Shown in pieces: positions 34,001 through 43,938 of a DNA stretch of 64,000 nucleotides; within the stretch, counting starts at the first letter, position 1; each line of letters begins with the position of its first letter. The position numbers and the translations under genes were made by a program. The notes under the pieces were generated by a model, which saw only the letters and a program-made list of their open reading frames with translations, was not told where the DNA came from and ran no database searches. The stretch spans positions 60,001 through 124,000 of the forward strand of contig JBBHKE010002758.1 of NCBI GenBank assembly GCA_037447655.1. The letters run 5' to 3'. Source of the DNA: Zygnema cylindricum. Its lineage: Eukaryota; Streptophyta; Zygnematophyceae; Zygnematales; Zygnemataceae.

Positions 34001-34973
34001 CTACCTTCACATGCAAAATAACTTTTCCTTTTGCTGTAGATATTTCACTGGTTTCATTACCGCAATAAATTTTTGTTGGTGCTATTTCTTGAAGGGAGAC
34101 AAAAAGTTCTTTATCTTTGCACATATGAGCAGATGCTCCTGAATCCATGTTCCATACGGTAACTGATGAGTCTTCACCTGTTTTAGACATGCAGACAAAC
34201 TCCTCAAGAAATGACGTCACTTCTTTGTCTTCTTCCTTTTCACTTAGAAAGATTCCTTCCTTAGTTGGCTGTTTGAAAGGCTTCTTTCCTTTGTTGATCT
34301 CCTTGAGGTACAAATAACAATTTCGCTTGAAATGTCTTGGTTTAGGACAATAGTAACAAGTCTTGTCCTTTGGTTCATCATAGCTCCCCTGATTAGTAAC
34401 TTTCGGTTTTTGATATTGAGATGACAAAGCTTGAACTGATGGACCACCTCCCATTAATTGTAAATTTGACTCTTCAACTAAAATCAAACCTACAGCTTGT
34501 GACCATTTCCAATTTTCTTGTTCGTGCATTTGTTATTGTTGCAACACACACCTATACTTTGGAGGAAAAGGACACACTAATTGAAAAACCTGCTCCTCAG
34601 CTTTATATACTTTTCTTGCTCCTGCAGCTTCTGTATACAGTTTCTGAAATCCATTGATATATCCGATCATAGATCCTCCTGTATACTTGTAATTTTGAAT
34701 CATGTGATATATCACATTCTGTTGTTGTAAGTTAGACACGTGATACATTTCCTCTAGTTCATTCCAAATATCACTAGCATATTTAAACCTGATAGAAGGC
34801 ATGACAATATCTTCAGACATACTGTGAAAAAACAAATTTTTTACTTTTGTATTTTCTATCTGTTTAGATCCTTCATCATCTAATCCTGATGATATCTTTG
34901 TAACTAATTTATTCACCACATGAAGAAGTTCTTTCTCCTTGAGGTGTCCTTCCATTAGTGTCTTGAATAACAT
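31100..34973 (-). pseudogene. Cop8 gag-pol (Ty1/copia), decayed
   Basis: In minus-strand order: gag at 34973-34533 (YKYTGGSMIGYINGFQKL), a stop, then gag end with knuckle CYYCPKPRHFKRNC and protease WNMDSGASAHMC in one open stretch (34529-33864). The gag-pre-integrase motif LWHKRFGHINYDKL is near 33720. Integrase covers about 33640-32896 (CDGCALGKIH, DDWSRYSMVYF), with shifts. RT lies at 32440-31900 (FKLKLNPDNTIERYKAKL; YVDD-like near 31990). RNase H covers 31770-31200 (TWSDASYGDD, QSTMESEF). Each break is a single stop or frameshift, so it was once complete. It is a lineage distinct from Cop1-6/9. Confidence 0.88.
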
Positions 34974-35006
34974 ATAGTTAGACCATAAAATACAGGCAGT
35001 TTAGGG

Positions 35007-35020
35007 CGTGGGCCATAACC
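35007..35020 (-). promoter_or_regulatory. Cop8 primer-binding site, half initiator tRNA type
   Basis: On the minus strand GGTTATGGCCCACG directly follows the LTR end. It is the family half-tRNA site with one G missing. The ATG is present but the lost base shifts the frame. Confidence 0.6.
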
Positions 35021-35767
35021 TTAAACTTTGATCCTCCATATTGACTAGTCACTTACAGCTAAGCAACCTTAAAGCGCTAAACAATACTATCACAAAATAA
35101 CCTTAAAAGATTATTTCAAAGTATTTTGAATTTAGTTAATTTAAGTCACAACTTTTATCAGACAATATACCTTGGACACATAACCTGCCCCCTGAAATCT
35201 ATTAAAGACTTTCTACTTTAAAGAAATCGGATGTCAGACCTTGAAATCAATTTTTCTTACTAACATTCAAATAATTACTTCTCTTCTGATCATAATAACC
35301 TTCTGAAATACTCAGATTATACTTGATCAAATTTACAGTTCAATATTCAAATTAAGACTTACACAGAACACAAATTAAATGAAATTTCTTTAATATATAT
35401 AGAAAAATGTAATCATACAATGTAGATTAATCTGATAATCTTGTACTTCCTACAATGGTCATTATATACTCCCTAAACTAACACAATTCTTCCTTTAACA
35501 TAACGAACTAAGATACATCGCATTAAAACATTCAAATTTTTGTAAACAAAGAAATTTGAGTCTTTGAATTTCAAGGTTTAGTTAAGGTACACCAGATTTT
35601 CCAGGTAATATCTCAAGTTTAAATTTATCGGCGGTACTTTGTCGTTCCGATTATCTTTTTCAGTGATGTTGTATCCTTTAAACATTTGACGTGGCGTCAT
35701 TTTCAAAACTGTCCAATATGGCATAAAAAAAGGAATTCCTGTAACCTTTCGAATTTTACGACTTTCC
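35021..35767 (-). repeat. Cop8 5' LTR, first part
   Basis: This aligns with 30039-30795. It is interrupted at 35768 by the gypsy LTR; the remainder is at 54695-54858. Confidence 0.87.
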
Positions 35768-36717
35768 TGTAACAGTAATAGTGGATCAAACTTGTTCGTA
35801 AATGGGTATTTAAGTGTTGATAGACGTCCGCGAAAGATCGCACGATTTGGGGTTGTTTTTTAAAAGATATAGTGATTGCTGTATTTAGGCCACAGCGCAT
35901 GGTCAAAATAACGAATGGGTGTTCATTATTACGTGTTAAGGGACAAACTAGCCGCAGAATTTAAGGCGTACGTTTATAAAGTACCCAACGAAATCAATAT
36001 TTCGATAGGTACGCACAAGGGTTTGTTTCGTACAATTTTTAGTACGAAACGTCATTTTCACTTTATGGAATTTCGAAGGAAGTTTCGCGTGCGAAATTTG
36101 CAACGCACGTTCGTGCAAAGTCGCGTTTCATTTTGCTCGCACTTTTGCACGTAAATATTACATAGTGAAGCCTAGTGTTTGATTGGTAGATATGCTACGT
36201 AGTTAGTAAGAGATTTCGCACGTTTTCGCATTGGTCAGTCTGACTCTTTGCTGATCAATGATTGGCCCAAGTAAAACCTGTTCAACGGAGCGTTCACTCT
36301 GGCCTGGCGAGCCCAAGGTGATGATGGAAATATAGTGAAGTTTAAGAGAAGAGTAGACATCTTTTCTTTTGGAAAACTTTGTGGAAATTTTGATTAATCT
36401 TGATCTTGAGCGATTAAAACCAAATTGGAGCAATGGCATTTTTGCATTCAATTCTGTTACAAACTAAGTAGTGTTTTAGTAGTTAAGAGATAGAATTATT
36501 AAGAGTGGAGAGTAATGGAAAACACTTTAAAAAAAAAGGTTGTGCCACGAGGTCAAAGACCAAGCTAATGTTATGTAGACACAAGGTTCTTCTAATTTAA
36601 GGTTTATACTTATGTGAGTGCTTTCCATTGTGGATGTGTATTTTCCAATGTGTAGAATGTGTGGTTGAATTGGTTGTAGTAATGGGATTTTTCTGAAAGG
36701 TGGGAAATCCTATTATA
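35768..36717 (+). repeat. Gyp1 5' LTR
   Basis: It runs from TGTAACAGTAATAG to aatcctattata (about 950 bp). It aligns with 47895-48413 and 54644-54694 at about 89 percent by eye; the 3' copy also has an extra 26 bases near 47945. A perfect short palindrome TTTCGCGTGCGAAA occurs near 36083. Confidence 0.87.
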
Positions 36718-36719
36718 TA

Positions 36720-36731
36720 TGGTATTAGAGC
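36720..36731 (+). promoter_or_regulatory. Gyp1 primer-binding site
   Basis: TGGTATTAGAGC is one base from the standard TGGTATCAGAGC, complementary to the 3' end of initiator tRNA-Met. It follows the LTR after two bases. Confidence 0.85.
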
Positions 36732-37492
36732 TTTGGTTAGAAACAAAGGAGAAGTTTGCTGACCCGAAAATTGATTGTCGTGACCAATGAGGGTGCTCTG
36801 ACTTGTGTCGGTGAAACCACAATGTGAAGTGGTAACGGATTGGAGGGAAACTATGTGACTACACTGCCAGCGGCCGCTGGTTAGATGTGGGGCATACTTA
36901 GGTCATATAGACTCAAGCAAGGTGGGCAGTGTAGCCACCGCTGAAGCTCACTCCAATTACCTAGAGGCCAAACATACTTGCCTTCTCCTAGCAATGATTC
37001 ATGTGTGGAGGGAGGGCTTGAAGCCATGAAGGGTGAGGATGTGAGGATTAGAGAATAAAAGATCGTGATGTAGTGGGAAATGAGAAATTTGCTAATGGTG
37101 GAGAAGAAAATTGGAGCACTTTACTTCTTCAATAGCAAAGGAGTCCAAAAATGACTTAAAACTTTTCAGACTCTAAATTGTTACCTTTGATTGCTTTCAA
37201 TTTTGTTGTTGAAAATTTGTGGTTGAATTTTACTTTTGAGAGCTTTGAATTTTGCTGTTGCAAAATTTGTGGGGAAACTTTTTACCTTTTTATTTCAATG
37301 TTTCTGAAAATTGAATTTTCACTAACTTACTTTTAATGTTTATTTGAATTTTCAGATTTTGATATCTTTCAAAAGATTTGTTAACGGAAGGAAGTCTTGG
37401 ATTGGAGAAATCTAAAGACTTGAAATCTGTTGCAAACTCTTTTGAATAATTTTATTCTACTTTTTTTTATTGCTTGATTTCATTGTGTGATA

Positions 37493-38244
37493 ATGACAAA
37501 TTCTGCATGGAAACGTGAAATAGAAAAAACCTTGAATGTGTTTAACAAACGTAGTGTGAAATTGGTCAAAAGATTTAATAATCATGCTACTGCTGTGGAT
37601 GAAACAATTTCTGGGTTTAAAAGTGAATAGAACAACGTTAAGGAAAATGGAAATATTTCAAATAAGAAATTGGATGAGCTAATTAATTTAATTCAGTCCA
37701 GAAATGATGTTAATGACCAAAAGGGTGAAACTGGTAAGAGGAATACAAGTTTTAAGGAGGATGATCACGATAGACCTAAGAAGATAAGAGATCTGAAATT
37801 GTCTATCAGTGTAGCACCATCCTTCGATGGTAAAAAGATTGATGAGTTGGATGCTTGGATTTTTCATGTGGAGTATTATTTAGAATCTAAGAATTGTGAT
37901 CGCGATGATTACACATCTATTGTTGTTAGCTTTCTCAAAGGTGGTGCTCAAATTTGGTATTACACTTAGAGAAGGTCTAATTTGATTCTTGATAATGCTG
38001 ATTGAGAAGCTTTTAAAACTGCAATCAAATCGTGTTTCTTATCTGTCACTTATAAATCTAGAATGGAAGAAAAGTGGTTGAACTGAAAGCAGACTAGATC
38101 TTTGAAGGATTATGTTGTGGAATTTGACTTATCTAGTATTCACGTCATGGGTTTGACTGATGAAATGGCTTAATTGCATTTGTTGAATTATCTAAATCCC
38201 ACACAGAAATCTGAAGTGAAACATCCAAAATTTAATAATTTGAA
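37493..38244 (+). pseudogene. Gyp1 gag, first part
   Basis: The frame starts at the ATG at 37493 (MTNSAWKREIEK). After a TAG it carries a Ty3-type gag core with SFDGKKIDELDAWIFHVEYYL-like spacing (longest open part 37670-37969), then four more stops. It ends at the TRG1 target site. Gag forms the particle core. The leader at 36732-37492 has no coding content that I can see. Confidence 0.85.
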
Positions 38245-38249
38245 AGAAC

Positions 38250-39418
38250 TGTTGTCCATAGCCATTTTCAGCCATGGATTTACCCTCAGAAGCACCACTG
38301 ACTACCCAAAAACATCCTACTTTGAATCAACACAGAATTCTACAGAAAAGTCAAAACAAGCTGAAACTACAAAAACATATATTTTCTAGGCTACAAAATA
38401 ACCTCACAAAGTTTCAGACAAAAATAATAAACAGAGTGATCACATCATCTGGTCAAAGTTGTTGAAAAACAGTCTACTAGAACTTTGATAAAACAGACTA
38501 ACTTCACAATGAATTAAAACACAGACCAGGCACACAATAGGCCTGCAAATCTGTGACAATAATAACAATATAAAGAAGAACTCACACACAGAATTTCAGA
38601 TAATTATGACATCAGATCTGAGAGTAATCCTCAGATAAAATTACCAAAAACACCATAAACAGTTTTTGGTCCAAAAGTTCCTTAAGTCCTAAAATGACTA
38701 AGTCCTATATATATATACAAGAGCTTACGCTGAATGTAAGGAGGCATACCAGCTGGACACTATCTACCAGCTTCCTCTTTTATTGTTGGTATACCTGAAT
38801 ACTTCAAGGTATGTCAAAATGAGTAAATCTACACTAATAATTAATTCACAAAAAGACAAAACAATGTTCAACCAAATATTTACATTGACGCTTCCGTAAA
38901 ATCCGCGTACTGAGTATCAACTTGATTTGTCACTTGTGGACAAAACCACGTAGTGAACCGACATCATATACGTACGGTTAACTTGATACAAAGTCATCGA
39001 AATTGTGATTTCTTGAAAAATATCGGGGGACGGCGTCCGCCCTCCACGTGTACCACGACCAACTTGCCAAAATCAAACCGTACGATCCAAATTGTGTCCG
39101 TACCTAAACTGCGTACCTTTCCATGAATTCCGCCTGTCGCATTATACCTTGTACGTGTGACGTACCATTTTAACTTCGTCGATTATCTAACGTCGGATCA
39201 CTTCGCAATCCGCCGTCTATTTCTCTTACGCATTTGGTATTTTTTGCACCACTCAATTTCTATTTCGTTCGTCCCAAAACAATATATCTCTATGTTCACT
39301 CCCCCAATCCGCGAATCCGTTTGAACCTCCACACTAGATTCATTTAACAAATTACGCACGAAACGTCGCGTGCGCACAAAGTGTGTAGTACGCACGAAAC
39401 TAAGTTTTCAAAACAACA
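38250..39418 (-). repeat. TRG1 3' LTR
   Basis: On the plus strand it runs TGTTGTCCATAGCC to ttcaaaacaaca (1169 bp). It matches 41053-42250 with few changes by eye. The TA run is about six units here (38701-38715). Confidence 0.92.
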
Positions 39419-39431
39419 CTCCCCCGAAAAT
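39419..39431 (-). promoter_or_regulatory. TRG1 polypurine tract
   Basis: On the minus strand TTTTCGGGGGAG directly precedes the 3' LTR start TGTTGTTTTG. Confidence 0.8.
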
Positions 39432-40580
39432 TTAGTTTCGTGCACCCATAGTAAAATATGTCGTGTTTGAAATGTAACTGTACATTTCGTTCAAATGTCA
39501 CCACTGTTTCCGCTGACGTCACCACTGCTCCCACTGCCTGCTGCCATGTCTTCCAAAATCCTTCCTTCTTAAACACACCATTGCTTCCACTACCTCTTTC
39601 TAGGTCTTCAAAAGTAAAAACTTTCCTTCTCACACAATTTCAAAATTCAAAGTTTTAAATTGGAAATTCCTCAAAAAGATTACTTAATGTAAAAGATAGT
39701 CACTTCTCTAAAATTATTTTTCACGATGCTTTCTTTTGACCATTTTCTGCACATGTTTTCTTCTACGGCTTATCCTTTGACTTCTACTTCTTTTCTTTGC
39801 TTTCTTAATAAATTTTGGTATTTTCTCAATTTTTGAACATTTGTTTTCTTTTCCAATATTATAATCTTCCTCTCCTACTTCAATTTTCTGAGCACTTTTT
39901 CTCTCTCTCTCTTTAGGTACAGTAATCTCCTCATGCAAATTATTTTCAGTTTCCACTTCCAATTGACCGTCACTCTCTCCAGCTATCCTCACTACATTAA
40001 CCTCTTCTTCCTGTAAATCTTTTTCACTCACCAATCTGTCGTCGGAAAAATTGACAGAAACCAGATCATTGTCTGTCACCTCTTCCTCTTTCTCCACTCC
40101 ATTTTCAGTGACACCAAATTTTTCTCTTCCTTCCTCATTTTCCATATTTAGAAAAACAACAGTCGGCAAGTATACAAATTTATCGACTGGAAGTGTATCC
40201 TTTCGTGTGGGGGGTCGAACTCGATCGTCATCCCATCCGTTTCTGAAATTTCCTGTGACACATGCACTTTTATATAATGGACATACTCTAAAAGTATGTC
40301 CTAAATCATTACAGTAAAAGCAATTTTCTGATTTGCAACTTTTTCTATTTTTCTGAAACTGTGATCTAACACCTTCAAAATCCCCCCTATCCTTTAAAGC
40401 CTTTTTATCATCTACTACATCCAAAACAAATCTGATTGCTAATGGTAAGTTCCAATCCTTTTTATCAACTTGGTTTAATCTATCAAACGCACACCTATAT
40501 TCCTTAGGTATCCTTTCATTAAAATGAGAACCTTTTTAACATTTGTAAAGTTTCCTCCTGCAATATCATTTTCTGCGAAC

Positions 40581-40744
40581 AATCTTTGCAAACAAAGGCA
40601 ATATTTCAACATGCTACCTCCAACATATTTATATTCAAATATTTTTGTAGCACTAATCATCCAATCTTTGCAAACAAAGGCAATATTTCAACATGCTACC
40701 TCCAGCATATTTATATTCAAATATTTTTGTAGCACTAATCATCC
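40581..40744. repeat. 82-bp tandem duplication in TRG1 gag
   Basis: 40581-40662 and 40663-40744 are almost identical (both contain ggcaatatttcaacatgc). Since 82 is not a multiple of three, the copy shifts the gag frame. Confidence 0.9.
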
Positions 40745-41038
40745 AGTGATACACAAAAGTCTTTTGATAAGTGCATTCTAAACACTTCCATAATTCAGCT
40801 GCACTCTTCACATCAAGGTACATCATTACAAATTCCTTAGTCATAGATAGCATGATAATCCTCAAGCACTCCAAGTTTTTCTCCTCCTATTTAGCCGATG
40901 TTTCGACACATGTCCCAACCACCACATCCATAAGCTTCCTCAACTTGAAGTAGCTCTCCATAATACTCCTCCAACAATAATATTCAGTTCCATCAAATAT
41001 GGGTAAGTACGATTCATCCAATATGGGTAGCCATGGGC

Positions 41039-41052
41039 GTGGGCCCATAACC
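41039..41052 (-). promoter_or_regulatory. TRG1 primer-binding site, half initiator tRNA type
   Basis: On the minus strand GGTTATGGGCCCAC directly follows the LTR end ..ggacaaca. Fourteen bases match the anticodon arm of plant initiator tRNA-Met. Its ATG is in frame with gag. Confidence 0.8.
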
Positions 41053-41506
41053 TGTTGTCCATAGCCATTTTCAGCCATGGATTTACCCTCGGAAGCACCA
41101 CAGACTACCCAAAAACAGCCTACTTTGAACCAACACAGAATTCTACAAAAAAATCAAAACACGCTGAAACTACAAACACAGATATTTTCTAGGCTACAAA
41201 ATAACCTCACAAAGTTTCAGACAAAAATAATAAACAGAGTGATCACATCATCTGGTCAAAGTTGCAGAAAAACAGTCTACTAGAACTTTGATAAAACAGA
41301 CTAACTTCACAATGAATTAAAACACAGACCAGGCACACAATAGGCCTGCAAATCTGTGACAATATTAATAATATAAAGAAGAACACACATACAGAATTTA
41401 TGATAATTCTGACATCAGATCTGAGAGTAATCCTCAGATAAAATTACCAAAAACACCATAAACAGTTTTTGGTCCAAAAGTTCCTTAAGTCCTAAAATGA
41501 CTAAGT

Positions 41507-41550
<44 letters not shown>

Positions 41551-42250
41551 AGAGCTTACTGCTGAATGTAACGAGGCATACCAGCTGTACGCTATCTACC
41601 AGCTTCCTCTTTTAATGTTGGTATACCCGAATACTTCAAGGTATGTCAAGGTGAGTAAATCTACACTAAAAATTAATTCACAAAAAGACAAAACAATGTT
41701 CAACCAAATATTTACATCGACGCTTCCGTAAAATCCGAGTACTGAGTATCAACTTGATTTGTCACTTGTGGACGAAACCACGTAGTGAACCGACATCACA
41801 TACGTACAGTTCACTTGATACCACGTCATCAAAATTGCGATTCCTTGAAAAATATCGGCGGACGGCGTCCGCCCTCCACGTGTACCACGACCAACTTGCC
41901 AAAATCAAACCGTACGATCCAAATTGTGTCCGTACCTAAACTGCGTACCTTTCCATGAATTCCGCCTGTCGCATTATACCTTGTACGTGTGACGTACCAT
42001 TTTAACTTCGTCGATTATCTAACGTCGGATCACTTCGCAATCCGCCGTCTATTTCTCTTACGCATTTGGTATTTTTTGCACCACTCAATTTCTATTTCGT
42101 TCGTCCCAAAACAATATATCTCTATGTTCACTCCCCCAATCCGCGAATCCGTTTGAACCTCCACACTAGATTCATTTAACAAATTACGCACGAAACGTCG
42201 CGTGCGCACAAAGTGTTTAGTAAGCACGAAACTAAGTTTTCAAAACAACA
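41053..42250 (-). repeat. TRG1 5' LTR
   Basis: On the plus strand it runs TGTTGTCCATAGCC to tcaaaacaaca (1198 bp). It holds a (TA) run of about 20 units (41509-41548), where the other LTR has about 6. It has a perfect palindrome GGCGGACGGCGTCCGCC near 41860-41876. Confidence 0.92.
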
Positions 42251-42255
42251 AGAAC

Positions 42256-42600
42256 TACATGATAAAGCATTGGAATTAGAGGATCAGTTGGGGTATAATA
42301 GTGAAACTCGATCACTCAAGGGAAATTTGAATAAAGTATCAGAGTGGGGTGAAGAGGAATTTGATGAAGAGGGTCTAAATGCAGGTCTTGTGAATAGGCA
42401 AAATATCTTCAGGGGAAATCAGAGAGGTGGACAGAGTGTTAATGTAAGAAATAAATTTCACAATAGAGGGGGCTATTTTAAGAGTCTTAAACCGAGCATT
42501 AATGCTCAGAAACCTAATCTTTACATACCCACATGCACTATCTGTCAGAATAAGGGCCATAGGGCATTTGAGTGTGCTTAACTAATGAAGATTAACTGTT
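42256..42600 (+). pseudogene. Gyp1 gag, second part with zinc knuckle
   Basis: The frame resumes after TRG1 (HDKALELEDQLGYNSETR) and ends in knuckle CTICQNKGHRAFEC (CX2CX4HX4C) near 42534-42575. A stop follows, then the sLTR-3 insertion. Confidence 0.85.
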
Positions 42601-42605
42601 ATAAC

Positions 42606-43933
42606 TGTTGTTCTTTGGTCTAAAATAGACCGCAAAAGCCACCCAAACTATCATGCAAAAAGCTAAGCGAAGCTAGGCCAATGAACAATCATTTGAAATG
42701 CATCCTCCATTTAACATACATGCATACCCAGATGCAATCATTCATCCGCACACAAGCGGAGCAATCATCGGTACACAGACGGAGCAAGCATGCATACACA
42801 GATGCATGAATAACATTTAGGGTTACATGAAAATCATAAGAAACCCTAAGACAAATGCATAAATAATGCATATCAAACAAACATAAAATTAACACATATA
42901 TATAATAATAAATGAATGCATCACATATAAACAAAAGTATAATCAGATGATAAATGTATCATTTAAATGCATGACCTAATCAGCAACCCTAAAATTCTAC
43001 ATCTTCGGTCCCTACTTTTTATGTTAAGCATTGATGATTTCTTAATGAAGCTCAAATCTATATATACATTTGTGAGCTGTCAACAAATCGCTACGTGTCA
43101 AATTAACCAACGTAACTTCCACTAAATATTATTTAACGATAATAACCTACTACGACAAATAATCCTAACTGTAAGTGTACACGTGAGAGTCGACCAATCA
43201 TAAGAGTACACTTGTCTGCAAGTACGACACTACATACACATAAATTAAACTGTCGAAACCCTAATTGACCACATAAATAATAAACGCCATAATCAACTCT
43301 ATTTTATTAATACACATAGGACAAACCAATGTTGTTTCAAATATTTACAGGTACACAAAATCTCACAAAATCGTATGCTGACTCATGCTGAGTCACTTAA
43401 CGAAACTCCCCAAATTTTGTCAAACAATCCGGAACGTCCAAATATAAATATCGTGTGATTGACGCGATTTCGCGTCACCACTACAGAAAAAAAAATCTCG
43501 GCGGCCTATATCTGCCGTCCGTCGCTCTTAATCGGCACCCTCGATGTCGCGCCGCGTGGTCATAAAAATCCAATTGAAATCTGCGCGTGTCGTCAAATAT
43601 CTTACGAATGTCGCGAAGCGAATTCAAGTCCACTTGCCGAAATCATTTCCGTACCTCAAACGCGTCCTTTGTAAAAAATGCGCTTGTCACATTTTGTTTC
43701 GTACGCCATGCGTACATTTTCACACACTTGGAATATTAAACGTCGGATCGCTTCGCGATCCACCGTCCATTTCCTATCACATTTCGCGCCACTCAATTAC
43801 TCCATTAATTTTACGTGTACATTTAATTCCCCGATCCATAAATCCTTTCGAACCTCCACAATATATCAGATAATTACATACGCACGCAAACATGCGTACG
43901 CACCTACGAAACTTAATGTTCCACAAAACAACA
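42606..43933 (-). repeat. Solo LTR sLTR-3, in Gyp1 gag
   Basis: On the minus strand it runs TGTTGTTTTGTGGAAC to AAGAACAACA (1328 bp), with duplication ataac at 42601-42605 and 43934-43938. It includes the palindrome core GGATCGCTTCGCGATCC near 43745. It is the same family as sLTR-1 and sLTR-2. Confidence 0.92.
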
Positions 43934-43938
43934 ATAAC

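Larger units (their letters stand above)
39714..41078 (-). pseudogene. TRG1 gag-like gene, frameshifted
   Basis: It starts at an ATG at 41078, 26 bases inside the 5' LTR, and reads through the primer site (MAENGYGQQ, then VMGPRPW). It continues with a copia-type gag start (PIFDGTEYYCWRSIMESYF). The middle part (40874-40475: AELWKCLECTYQK, YKYAGGSMLKYCL) is broken by an 82-bp tandem duplication. The end, 40424-39714, is a 236-codon open stretch with knuckle CFYCNDLGHTFRVC and a long charged tail rich in Glu and then Lys/Arg. An RNA-binding gag role is inferred. Confidence 0.75.
38250..42250 (-). mobile_element. TRG1, gag-only LTR element (TR-GAG-like)
   Basis: A complete LTR element of about 4.0 kb on the minus strand in the Gyp1 gag, with duplication agaac (38245-38249, 42251-42255). 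Two near-identical LTRs flank only about 1.6 kb, which holds a gag-like frame and no protease, integrase, RT or RNase H. It therefore must move using enzymes of another element. Its LTR shares its 5' end (TGTTGTTTTG, TTTCGTGCG block, palindromes) with the three solo LTRs, but its 3' end is different. Confidence 0.88.

Noticed and set aside
35915-36154. A 79-codon open frame in the Gyp1 5' LTR that is also open in the 3' LTR (48065-48304)
   Set aside because: It is present twice because LTRs are copies. The differences between the two mostly change the residue, so nothing suggests selection on a protein.
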